Assembly (NCBI GenBank): GCA_004151065.3
Contig: NWUY0300015024.1
Location: forward strand, 43,956 to 58,270
Length of the DNA stretch: 14,315 bases
Source of the DNA: Larix sibirica
Taxonomy: Eukaryota; Streptophyta; Pinopsida; Pinales; Pinaceae
Direction of reading: 5' to 3'
This document shows, one piece after another, positions 1 to 8,873 of the stretch (positions are counted from its first letter, which is position 1; every line of letters begins with the position of its first letter). Below the pieces are notes generated by a model. The model did no database searches. It saw only the letters and a program-made list of their open reading frames with translations, and was not told the DNA's origin. A program made the position numbers and the translations under genes.

Positions 1-471
1 AGTGAACCCCCCGTGTCTTAAGCATTCTACACTTGTCTCTAAGTTCATCACTTTTTGTACCATATTTCATCATCTCACAGAAATTAGACTCTTCTCGCCC
101 TTTTATTTCTTCTGTAATGTTCTAATGTAGGTTATGCAGTATATGCATAGGTAACTCTACTAGCTTCAAATCAATATGACTTAATTCATGGACACGGTCT
201 TGTACCTATGCTACTAGGAAACTTAATTCTTTTGGCGTTAGCATCACAAGTTAGTGTTGCGTAGTAGAGGATGGCCGCGACATTGGTATTGCTTGCTTTT
301 CCAAGCCACCTTGTTGCTCACATTTTGTTTTAAAGGGTGTTTCCTTATGTCTGCTAGGGATTGTCGCAACTCAGTCAACTTCCTTGTTATTCTTCCAAAT
401 AGCTCCAAGTGCATGTCTTCTTATTTCTACCACATATCCTCAGTAATGTCTTTAAATATTTATGTCAACAT
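1..471 (-). pseudogene. Possible helical C-terminal extension or second short ORF after the accessory ORF
   Basis: Beyond the stop at 472 the minus strand still gives a protein-like stretch, DMHLELFGRITRKLTELRQSLADIR (about 400-330), with heptad-like Leu spacing suggestive of a coiled coil. After that the frames are full of stops. The coil may belong to the accessory ORF, with the stop at 472 being a mutation, or be separate. No polypurine tract or LTR start can be fixed here, so I place the 3' LTR outside the window. Confidence 0.35.
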
Positions 472-2102
472 TTATACTTCATCTTTATTCAGCGAGAGAA
501 ATGCACTATCACTCTGAGATTTTCTCTTCGTTCTCTTTCCTTTGGCTACTTCAGCATATTTCTTTTTGTCCCCAACCACAAGGTTAGGCTACGTTGCACT
601 ATGTTATTTCTCTTCTTCTTGTGATCATTCCTAGTATTTATCCACTCTTGACACTTCTCCCCCATGTTCGTCTTCACTCTGGTCAGCTCCACCATTTTGA
701 TGCTCTGATGTTTGTGACACATTTGGTGATATTTCCTCTGCGGGAACTCGCACCTTCCATTCCTGAGGCCATTCCTAGATAATTCCGCTTATATCTTCTT
801 CTCTTAGCTTATAATGCGTAGGAAACCACTCCTTAGTAGTATCTCTTCTGGCTTGCACAGACATAAACTGTGGCCTTTCCTTAAATCATACAATTTTCTT
901 GAATAGATCTATGACACAAGGATCCATGTGAGGAATATACTAAATACTATGATGAATACCCTCCTTATAAACATATAATGTGATTTTCATGTCCCTCTAT
1001 CGGTATGTGTTGTCACTATACCAAAACGATGCATAACGCGTATCCAAACAATGCCCCACTTGACCCGCAGACTATGATTCTTCTGGCTCTACCAAAGTAA
1101 CTAATGCAATTAGAATCAGTAACCAAGAATAATGAAAAGGACTACCTTTTTCTTATGCATCATGGCAATCACTCAAAAACTCATTAAGAAGGAAGGTCAC
1201 ACAATTCAGCTAGAGACCTTTGACACACTTCTCGTCCAATGCTATTACTACCATGGAGACTTGATCGGGGTGACATTTCCTTATTAACATTCTAGATAGC
1301 ACCCATGTCGCAAATCTCACCAACTAATGATCAATAGAAGCTACATCGTAGCCTCGATTTCTCTTCTCCAACCCATATTTATCCTTCATTTTATCAGCAA
1401 GATCCTTATATTTCTCCTTTTCCACAAAATAGGTCGTTGTATCTGGTCCTGCAGATGGAAAACCTATAATCCTTGATGCTAAGTCTATATCAATAGAAAT
1501 TTTCCTATCTAGCCATAGAAAGTTGCCATGAACACATACTAAGAGATGCTTCACATAGGAATTGACTTCCACACTAGGACCAAAATGAGGTATTTCTAAG
1601 AGATCCAAATGCCATACTTCTCCAATCCTGTAGCCCATTGTTGTGGTTCAACAACTCTTGTGGTCGTGTCTTCGTGGCGCACCTCCATTAAGTATTTGTC
1701 TCGAGAAAATTCTAGGAATTTATTTCTATCATCCAAGTCATGATCAACATAATTAAGATTTGGCACTTTGTCTAGCATGCCTCCTTCCATCATTACTCCC
1801 TTTGGAATTTATGGCATCTGTGGGGTATACTTCCCATCCTTGATCAATTTGACTAGTTTTGCATTACATTTCTTGGGTGGTACATACGGTGGCAAAACCG
1901 ATGGAAAGTTGGACGCTACAGACTCTGCATCATGTCTCCCCTTAGTGCAGGATTCAATATTCTTTGTATGTACTGAACTTCTTGCTACTCTGAGCATCAC
2001 TAATGTCACTACTGTTGGAATTACCTCAAGTTCTGCACGAATTTCTGGTATTCTGAACTCGATGAATTATTTTACAATTTCCTCAAGTAATTTTTCAGGC
2101 AT
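472..2102 (-). pseudogene. Accessory ORF (aORF) downstream of integrase, unknown function, broken
   Basis: From an ATG at 2102 one frame runs EKLLEEIVK, stop, FIEFRIPEIRAELEVIP..., then LPPYVPPKKCNAKLVKLIKDGKY (1809-2009), NLNYVDHDLDDRNKFLEFSRDKYLMEV and PQQWATGLEKYGIW. At 1596-1638 it passes into a second frame: RIGEVWHLDLLEIPHFGPSVEVNSYVKHLLVCVHGNFLWLDRKISID...RIIGFPSAGPDTT (1324-1638). After a stop the same frame goes on with LVRFATWVLSRMLIRKCHPDQ, FHYSWLLILIALVTLVEPEES and WFPTHYKLREEDISGII, and ends KSQSDSAFLSLNKDEV at a TAA (472-474). The original protein was probably 500-600 residues and helical, with a Trp-rich middle and a charged C-terminus. I recognise no domain. Position and strand match the extra ORFs seen after pol in some plant Ty3/gypsy elements; env-like or mobile-domain roles are guesses. 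Confidence 0.65.
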
Positions 2103-2599
2103 AATCTCTCCAAACAAACTCTTGCATAAAACACTGGTTTTTCGGCTCCATTCGTAGCTCACTTCTCAGCACTAGTTGGAAAACAATGATCTTAATCCTC
2201 ATTCCTTAATGGTTTTAATGGACCTCAATCTTGTCTTGTCTTGTTGTTAACCTAAGATTTAGCGTATTTGACCAAATATCCCTAGTGATTTAACCAATAC
2301 AACATTTATTTTCCTTAACTCCATGAAATTATTTCACACACTCTTGTCACGTATTGCATTAAATGCAAATATTTTCTTATTCAGCTGATGCTTTTTTTCC
2401 ATCAATGCGCCACTTCATTACTTCTGAGAATTTTTTTATATCATCTATGACATACCTATGTCTGTACATGCATTCCTATGCAACTTCGACATTTTCCTAC
2501 TTCTATCCTATGTGCAGACTCTTTTAGTGTCTATTTCCCATTTCAGTTGCACCCAAAACCTAGACTTCATATCCATATTCATGCTTGATGAATGAAAGT
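2103..2599 (-). other. Spacer between integrase and accessory ORF
   Basis: About 500 bp with no open frame of note on either strand and no recognisable domain. The plus-strand frame overlapping 1768-2157 reads across the accessory ORF and shows no family-like motif. It may be a leader or splice region for the downstream ORF, but the sequence does not show which. Confidence 0.4.
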
Positions 2600-3722
2600 A
2601 CAGTTGTCCCTATATAGTTTCAATCGACTCCCATTGGCTAAACCATCCATGACTTCGCCATTTAATTTTTGAAATTGCACGACACCCCTTTTGTAACATA
2701 CTTAATCATATATGGTCCTAACTAGTGCATCTTAAAATTACCAGGGTGTTTTAAGACCGTACTATCGTAGAGGAGGACTAGGAATCATGCTCGAAACTTC
2801 TTTTTCTTGATATGTCGATCATTCCATTCCTTCTCCATTAAATTTTGTACTTGTTGATGGAAACCTAAAATAAACCTGTCTTCTTCCAACTTCATTAATT
2901 ATGACAACCTCTCCTGTAATGCTCAAGTATATTTCATTTCTATAAAGAAAACAATCCTTAAGCTAGGCACAATGTACTCCATAGGCATTAAAACTTATTC
3001 CTCATATATTAGTCTAAACGGTGTCTAGCCTGTCAACTTCTTACAAGTTGTTCTATATGCCCATAATACTGTCAATATCCTCAAATCCCAATAGTCACGG
3101 TTCACATTGCATATTTTAGTCAAGGAGTTCTCTAAAATTTTATTAAAATATTCGATAGTTCCATTAGCCTAAGGATGCTATGGCATGCTCTTTTGATCGT
3201 ATATCTGAAATTCTTCTGTTAATGCTTCAATAATCATGTTCAAGAAATGGGATCCCTGATCACTCATTAAAATCCTAGAGAAACCAAACCTCGTAACCAC
3301 ATTTTCAAATAAGAACTTTGCAGTAGTTGCAGAGATGCAATCTTGAATTGGTTTAGCCTCAGCCCACTAGGTCAAGTAATCTGTCATAGTTATTATGTAC
3401 CTACCTCTTGTTCTCTTCATGGATGGGTTAATTGGTCCAATAAAGTCAACAACCCATTTGTCAAATTCTTTTAATGTTACTTGAGGAACTAATGGCATTT
3501 CATCCCTCCTTGAAGGTTTCCAACTCTTTGACATGAATTACAAGACCTACAATACTCTTTGGAATCCTTATGTAATGTAGGCCACATTACTACCCTCAAT
3601 ACTTTATGTGTTGTAGTGTTACCTGGATAGTGTCCCCTTGCAACACGATCATGAGCCTTAGCTAGGATCATAGTCCTTTCATGTTCTGACACACATCTTC
3701 TCAAGATTTCATCTGCAACCAA
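2600..3722 (-). pseudogene. Integrase of the Ty3/gypsy element (HHCC zinc domain plus D,D35E core), with stops
   Basis: The N-terminal zinc-binding domain (3489-3722) reads ILAKAHDRVARGHY...WPTLHKDSKEYCRSCNSCQRVG, keeping both His and both Cys. The catalytic core follows with VVDFIGPI (Asp at 3445-3447), LMSDQGSHF (Asp at 3259-3261) and [15 protein letters not shown] (Glu at 3151-3153). The second Asp and the Glu are separated by exactly 35 residues, the D,D35E signature. The C-terminal part reads [36 protein letters not shown] and NGSRLKLYRDN, with a frameshift near 2680. Stops occur at 3169-3171 and 3025-3027 (TAG for an expected Gln), at 3178-3180 and elsewhere. No chromodomain follows. 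The enzyme would have inserted the DNA copy into the genome. Confidence 0.93.
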
Positions 3723-3826
3723 TTTATGTAGTTGTCCTGCTATAAGTTCAAGTGTGTTGATTTTACAAACAACTATTTCTTATGTGCCACAGTATAATCC
3801 TTAGGATCCATACGTGTACTCAAGAA

Positions 3827-4330
3827 CTAAAAAATGTTTTTGAAGTAATTATCCACCATCCTTACTGAGAATAACTGCGCACCAAGAAGGTTATCATCTA
3901 AGTTTATTGGTTCTTCTATTATTTCCAACATTGAGAAATGATTAAGGCCTACATTTAACTTTCCTAGTTTGACTACAATTTCAAAATCATATTCTTGGAA
4001 TAATAATAACCATCTGCAACCCCCCCTCAAGATTGGCTTATTAACTAGGTATCTTAAAGAAGAATGGTTAGTATACATTTTAAAATGAGACCCCAATAAA
4101 TAATTCCTAAATTTTTGAAGTGCATACACCATTGCTATCCCTTATTTCTTTAGTAGTATAGTTCATTTGAGTTGTTGATAACTTCCTTCTACCAAAATAA
4201 ATAGGGTGATATATGTCCCCTTCTCCAGATTGTTCCAAAAATGCACCCAAATCTATGGATGAAACATCAACATGTACATGACACTCTTTTCTCAAATATG
4301 GAAAGACCAGGATTGGCGCAGTGACCATCT
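3827..4330 (-). pseudogene. RNase H domain of the Ty3/gypsy element, frameshifted
   Basis: The first part (4107-4328) reads MVTAPILVFPYLRKECHVHVDVSSIDLGAFLEQ and HPIYFGRRKLSTTQMNYTTKE, which includes the first catalytic Asp and the Glu region. A single-base frameshift near 4120 moves the rest into another frame (3827-4132): MVYALQKFRNYLLGSHFKMY, then YTNHSSLRYLVNKP and RWLLLFQEYDFEIV. The Asp normally in T-D-H-S is Asn here, and the late D-H-L-S motif reads NHFS, so two of the metal-binding Asp positions are lost. The domain removes the RNA strand after reverse transcription. It directly follows RT, as in all Ty3/gypsy polyproteins. Confidence 0.92.
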
Positions 4331-4399
4331 TTTCTTTTAATGTATCAAAAATTTGTTGGCATTCCTCATTCTAATGGAATTTAATATCCATTTTCAACC

Positions 4400-5260
4400 A
4401 TTTCTCCATAGGTACAGTAATTTGTGCATATCCCTTAATGAATTTTCCTATAATACCTTGCATGTCCGAGTGTTTTTCTCAGTCGCACTGATGCTGGTGG
4501 TAGCATATCTACAATAATGTCAATCTTAGTAGGATCCATCAAAAGACCCTGTTTACATACTACATGTCCTAGTAAAATACCAAAAGGAACACCAAATATG
4601 CATTTCTTCAAGTTTGAAGAGATCTAGTATTGTCTGCATCAATCCAACATCAATATTAGACTCTCAATATGATTATTTAGAAACCCAAAAACAATCCAAT
4701 CATTAAAGTAAACCTCCAAAAACTTATGTTTAAATGACTTGAAAGTTGCGACAACCACCCTGGAAAAAATAGCAGCGGCATTCTTCAACCCAAATGGTAT
4801 TATGGTATACTGGTAATAGCCCCACTTTGCTGCAAATGTAGTCTTATGTCGATAGTCCTTGGAAATCTTAGTCTGATGATAACTAGAAAACTCATCAGTA
4901 AATGAGTAGGATTCCAATCCTCCAACGTTTTCTAATACCTCATATGTAAAAGGCGTGGGGAATGGATCATGTAAGCATGCATCATTTAACTTTCTTAGAT
5001 TGAAACAAATTCTAACTTCCCTTCTTTTCTTATCTTGAAATACCATATGGGTAATACACTCTGACTCTTCCATAGGTTCAAAGAATCTTGCATCCAACAT
5101 CCTCTCAATTTCACCCCTCACTTTCTCTTTATATCTTGGATTTAATCTATAGGGAATCTGCTTAATAGGATTCACACCAAGCTTAAGTGGAATTTTCATC
5201 TCTTCTCAATCACTAGCAATACCCTTCATTTCTGAAAACTTGGTTTGGAACAGATCCTAA
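4400..5260 (-). pseudogene. Reverse transcriptase, Ty3/gypsy type, inactivated
   Basis: The main open segment (4639-5199) starts MKIPLKLGVNPIKQIPYRLNP and shows the gypsy RT blocks in order: RRE-R-CFNLRKLNDAC, PFPTPFTYEVLENVGG, SFTDEFSSYHQTKIS, KTTFAAKWGYYQYTIIPFGLKNAAAIFSRV and the catalytic box. That box reads VYFNDWIVF: the first Asp of YxDD has become Asn (codon 4702-4704), which would abolish polymerisation. Frames beyond 4639 continue NLKKCIFGVPFGILLGHVV and PTKIDIIVDMLPP (thumb/connection) despite stops. A frameshift lies near 4390-4400. Upstream stops at 5257-5259 (TAG) and 5206-5208 (TGA) fall where Gln and Trp are expected. It would have copied the element RNA into DNA in cytoplasmic particles. 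Confidence 0.93.
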
Positions 5261-5410
5261 TACTCATGCAATAAATCAGTAATTTTTCCTGCAGTTCATC
5301 ATCCAAGTAATCCCCAATATTAGCAAACTTAGGATTCTTTTCTGAACCAATATTTACTTTTCTAGTCTTTAAGTTCTTTACAAAATTAGTAGATTCAATC
5401 TCAAGTCCTT

Positions 5411-6115
5411 CTATGTAATGGTTACCCTCTCTCGTTGGTATTTGCAGGTCTCTCGGAACATCAACTTCCTAGTCTCCAGTAATGTTATAGCACTCCAGTG
5501 CCTGCTCAAGTGTCGCAACCCAATTTGGTGTGTTATATATAGGAAAATGTACTTCTTCAAAAAAATATCCTTAATAACTTGTAGAGTTGCATCCAATGTT
5601 GGACTCTCATCTTTAAAACTAATAGTTTCCTTAAAGTTCATGATCATATTTTCCCAATGTATTGTTCCACGTCGCAGTTCCAACTTAGTATACTAGTTCC
5701 TTGGTATTGTATCCAATGTGTGAATAAACATGTGTACCCATTCCTTCCTAGGAAAGGACCTCCATGTTGTAGTAAATTCCCTTAAATGTTCTGTAGCACT
5801 TGTCAAACCATTATATTTCACTCCAACATTCTCCATTCCTTCTCCAAATATGGTTTCTAACAACCTTTTACACTGTGACCAACCTTCTATATTATTCTTA
5901 TGAGTAGTCCACCACCTTGCTCGGGTAGCCTTCAATGCTACATATAAGGCTAATACCCTTTGTTTCTATGGAACTTGCAATTCAAACTCAAAAATAAAAT
6001 AATCTAATTTCATTAATCCATCATACACAGGTGGGTTGCATACTTGTTTCCCAATCCAGTGCAGTGATTTAGGAATGTGAGCAAACCTTCTCATAGATAC
6101 TACATGTAGCCTATT
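5411..6115 (-). pseudogene. Second capsid/gag-like domain between protease and reverse transcriptase
   Basis: The frame reads WIGKQVCNPPVYDGLMKLDYFIFEFE near 6058-5980, then ALKATRARWWTTHKNNIEGW, LREFTTTWRSFPRKEWVHMF, HTLDTIPRN and, after a TAG at 5693-5695, LELRRGTIHWENMIMNFKE. The layout is that of a retrotransposon gag capsid: an opening F/Y-D/G-L, a helical block, an A-R-WW core followed by W and an F-rich helix. Its place between protease and RT is not the standard gag-PR-RT order, and the normal gag sits at 8874-9369. It could be a captured or duplicated capsid, or a lineage-specific spacer that resembles one. The open tail to 5411 leads to a linker (VNIGSEKNPKFANIGDYLDD, near 5350-5300) before RT. 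The fold assignment is by eye. Confidence 0.55.
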
Positions 6116-6118
6116 TTG

Positions 6119-6307
6119 CTAATTCTCCAATCCCTCATCTAAATCTGATGCACATGAGTTGATACTAGGCCAACTCAAGTTTCTGTCTATTGTAGGGTTG
6201 ATATAATCATCCATTCTTAATGTCATTTTGTAAATATTTTCCAGTTCCTGAGAAACATTTTCTTCTTTAACGGGTTCAACATATCTCTCACCTTCTAGAG
6301 GATCCAA
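6119..6307 (-). pseudogene. Linker between protease and second capsid-like domain
   Basis: An open segment starting MDPLEGERYVEPVKEE and continuing ENIYKMTLRMDDYINPT...SWPSINS. It is in frame with the end of the protease and rich in Asp/Glu. No enzymatic motif is visible. It ends at a TAG (6116-6118), after which the same frame continues QNRLHVVSMRRFAHIPKS into the next domain. It is probably an unstructured polyprotein spacer. Confidence 0.5.
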
Positions 6308-6404
6308 TGGTGCGATAACTCAGATCCCCCCCTTTCAAATTTCATCAGTGTCTTTTTCAAGCTAATGATAGCTTGGTTATCCATTTCCCATTCTATTCCA
6401 AGTA

Positions 6405-6409
6405 CTGCT
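6405..6409. repeat. Target-site duplication, left copy
   Basis: CTGCT directly outside the solo LTR; it pairs with GTGCT at 7445-7449 with one mismatch. A 5-bp duplication is standard for LTR-retrotransposon integrases. Confidence 0.7.
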
Positions 6410-6789
6410 TGTTGAGAGGAATTCTATCCTATGACTAGGGTTGATGTCACCAACATAATGGGTTTGAATAATATGGACATCTAATGATTTACAAGAAGTA
6501 AACTAGGGTTTATAAACAAAGTTAAGCTATGGTTTCAAAGATAGAGAATCATGTACCTTGTTTATGGATTTTGAACCTAGCTTTCGTTGTTCAAATCTTT
6601 GCTCCAAGCCTTCAACCCAAGAACCTGGAAAACCACTAAAGTACCTTCCTCAAACACATTTGGATACAAAATATTGTTGAAATTCAATTAAAACATAGAA
6701 ATAAACAATCTAATGTAATGAACATCAACATGTAACCAAATATGAGATAATAATGAACACAATAGTTAGGGAAGGGAAGATATACAATC

Positions 6790-6795
6790 TTTATT
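6790..6795 (-). promoter_or_regulatory. AATAAA polyadenylation signal of the solo LTR
   Basis: Minus-strand AATAAA about 250 bp downstream of the TATA box and 380 bp before the LTR end, in the order TATA, poly(A) signal, U5 expected for a minus-strand LTR. Confidence 0.5.
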
Positions 6796-7039
6796 CAAAA
6801 TAGATGAAAGTTACAAATATACCTTTAACTACCAGGCACCTTTAAAAACTTTGAATTTGGGTCTTCTGTTTGTCTTCTCTAAGAATCCCAACCAAAGCTC
6901 CAATACATAAGGTTTTGAAACTAACTAGGGCAACAGATTTAAGACATGAGGCAAAGATAACAAGGGATAGAGAGTAGCAATTCCTCTATCATAACAACAC
7001 TTAGACCAAAAATTCCCTCTTCAAGGATCATCTCCCTTG

Positions 7040-7047
7040 TTTATATA
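7040..7047 (-). promoter_or_regulatory. TATA box of the solo LTR
   Basis: A clean TATATAAA on the minus strand about 400 bp inside the LTR, which would place transcription start near 7010 and define a U3 of roughly 430 bp. Confidence 0.65.
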
Positions 7048-7444
7048 CTAAGTGAATATGGTTAGCTTTGGGTTGGGGGAAGCTATAACTAAAGGGAGGT
7101 TACCAAAACTACCTAAACTGACCCAAAATTCAAATTTTTATTAATTTTTTGAGCATTTAGGCCAAAAACGCTGGTGGGACAAAGGAAAGGTGTGTGTAAC
7201 ACGCTAGTGAGACAAAGGAAAAGTGCATTTTTTATGCAAAAATTCCCTTGAGCCAAATGCATTTTTGAAGAAAAGGCTATTTTGACAGCTCAAAATTAGT
7301 CCATAACACCAAGCACCAAATTAAGGCTCTTCCATCCATAATGTCCTTTGTGTGAATGACATTGTTATCTTGAAAGTGTTGCCATGAGAGAAACATCATG
7401 AAAATGTTGTCACAGACAAAGAAGTGTCAATTTGGGATATAACA

Positions 7445-7449
7445 GTGCT
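7445..7449. repeat. Target-site duplication, right copy
   Basis: GTGCT directly outside the other end of the solo LTR. Reading through one copy restores the protease reading frame, which supports both boundaries. Confidence 0.7.
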
Positions 7450-7745
7450 GGATAAGGGTTAATGTCATCTATTATTTCAATTACTTCAAAGTATGCAAAG
7501 CTTCACAATCAATCGACATCGACAGGTACCCCTACCAATCTACCAAATGGGATCACTTTCTACTAATTTTCCATTCTTAATTGTACTCGTGACCATACGA
7601 GCTTAGGATTACCCATATTTACCCATGTTTGCTTAATAAGAACATTTACATCTGACCCCATATCTAAAATAATAAAATACATGTCATAATTCCCAACCTG
7701 TTCACTAAGTCGAAGTTCCCTACCTATCCTCTTCTTACATTGCAA

Positions 7746-8250
7746 GTGGTTGACAGTCCTTTCTTCAACAAGATCTACTATTTCTTGGTCACAATAGTCA
7801 ATCTAACTATGAAGTTCTTTTACTATTTTTTCATCTTTTAATAGATCTAGAAAACTTTGCAATAAATTCTTTAAAGGGCATACCTTTCTTGATGGTCTCT
7901 TTGGAATTAAATGATCATAAATTGGAGGCATCTCATATACTGGAGATGTACCATACATTGGAAGGAGTCGCAAATGTTAATTTACCTTGAGTTGTCATAG
8001 TAAACTCCCTTATATATTTGACATAAGTATCCTTTTCCTTATGGGGATTAAACACTGCCAGTTGTTCTAGTGCTTTTCTAACCCATGGTTCATATTGCTT
8101 CCCTTGATTTTCCACATCACCCCCTGTCGCAGTTCTGCCATGTGTAACTACCGCTATGGTAGGTTGATCTTCTCACTGCTCCACAGATATCTTATGGACA
8201 TTTAGGTTTGGATTCTGATTTCCCTTTTCTTGCCACTTTGTTGTTAGTTG
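7746..8250 (-). pseudogene. gag-protease linker region
   Basis: Connects the last zinc knuckle to the protease. An open stretch at 7933-8115 (MENQGKQYEPWVRKALEQLAVFNPHKEKD...) is followed, after frame changes, by a segment reading LLKDEKIVKELHS and then, after a stop, IDYCDQEIVDLVEERTVNH. That segment leads in frame into the protease start at 7745. No catalytic motif is seen. It is probably the C-terminal spacer of gag or a protease propeptide. Confidence 0.5.
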
Positions 8251-8253
8251 TAG

Positions 8254-8766
8254 ATAATATTCAATAGTATGATCGAATGCTCTGCAATATGTACATGTTG
8301 AAAAAGGGTTTGGAAAATCTCTTTCCAAGTGTCTCGACTATCCACAATTATAACAAATTGTTTTTCCTCTTCCTCTTCCAAATATGTCTCTTTCGCGACC
8401 TATGAATCCACCTGGTCCTTGATTATAGTCTCCTCTTTGAGCATTGAACTACACATTGTTCCCTTCATCTTGCTCTTCCCCTTTCATTATGTAGGAATCA
8501 ATTGTGTGTTCCTTTAGCAGGTCATATGCTCGATAGTTTGCTTCATCATGAACTATAGACTTACAAAAGTTATAAAATAATTTTTTAGGAGTATTTACAT
8601 ATTTATGCAACAAGTAGCATTCTTCTGGTTGATGTCCTCTATTCCTTCATATTTCACACCAAGATATAGTTCCATGATTCAATGGATTAGGAACCCCTAT
8701 AGCTAGGTAATCTTGAAATGTGAGACATTGATCCTTATGGTGACCTTCTACCTTGCACTTGATACG
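8254..8766 (-). pseudogene. gag nucleocapsid: array of five CCHC-type zinc knuckles, decayed
   Basis: Five C-x2-C-x4-H-x4-C modules follow one another on the minus strand. They lie at 8725-8766 (KCKVEGHHKDQC), 8617-8658 (CEI, stop, RNRGHQPEEC), 8533-8574 (YNFCKSIVHDEANY), 8314-8355 (CYNCG, stop, SRHLERDF) and 8254-8295 (CTYCRAFDHTIEYY). Every module keeps its His, and each has lost at least one Cys or gained a stop; four of the changes are Cys to Tyr or Cys to Phe. Zinc knuckles of this kind bind the element's RNA during packaging. Between modules 3 and 4 is a Gly/Arg-rich stretch (near GRGRGK, about 8365-8400). A frameshift separates modules 4 and 5. Most gag proteins carry one or two knuckles, so five is notable. 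Confidence 0.8.
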
Positions 8767-8873
8767 CTAGAATTCCTCTCTTTTCTCTTCTCCTTTCTTA
8801 ATATTTTGGATCTGAAGTGACAAATTCACTAGCTATGTCTAGATATGACCAATTCCTATACCAGTCTCTCCTA

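Larger units (their letters stand above)
6410..7444 (-). mobile_element. Solo LTR of a different LTR retrotransposon, nested in the protease
   Basis: A 1035-bp segment that on the minus strand begins TGTTATATCCC and ends CTCTCAACA (TGTT...AACA terminal inverted repeat). It is flanked on the plus strand by CTGCT (6405-6409) and GTGCT (7445-7449), a 5-bp target duplication with one mismatch. Removing the segment and one duplication brings the two protease halves back into one reading frame. Inside are a TATATAAA box (7040-7047) and an AATAAA signal (6790-6795), each once, in the order of an LTR transcribed on the minus strand. There is no internal coding sequence and no second LTR, so recombination between two LTRs has left a solo copy. 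It shares no visible similarity with the host element's LTR. Confidence 0.88.
6330..7745 (-). pseudogene. Aspartic protease of the Ty3/gypsy element, split by a nested solo LTR
   Basis: The upstream part (7445-7745) reads RKKRIGREL-like sequence and then YFIILDMGSDVNVLIKQTW, the retroviral-type protease active site D-x-G-S with a hydrophobic lead-in. The catalytic Asp is still present. The frame continues through FEVIEIIDDINPYPALL, where it is cut at 7444 by a 1035-bp insertion. It resumes at 6409 with LGIEWEMDNQAIISLKK and ends near 6330. The enzyme would have cleaved the gag-pol polyprotein. Besides the insertion there are stops soon after 7563, so it was already decaying or has decayed since. 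The D-M-G variant of the usual D-T/S-G motif may be lineage-typical or a mutation. Confidence 0.8.

Noticed and set aside
1-600. 3' LTR of the main element
   Set aside because: No sequence resembling 10421-11275 and no TGTTGG...CCAACA pair was found, so the LTR must be outside the window or lost.
254-782. Several short plus-strand open frames
   Set aside because: They overlap the minus-strand accessory ORF region, have no family-like motifs and are low-complexity Phe/Leu/Ser readings of antisense DNA.
1768-2157. 129-residue plus-strand open frame
   Set aside because: It is antisense to the accessory ORF, which reads better on the minus strand over a much longer distance. I see no independent support.
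5418-5696. 92-residue plus-strand open frame
   Set aside because: It lies antisense to the capsid-like domain and has no recognisable motif.
6410-7444. A full element or DNA transposon rather than a solo LTR
   Set aside because: There is only one TATA/AATAAA set, no internal coding sequence, TG...CA ends and a 5-bp duplication, all of which fit a solo LTR.
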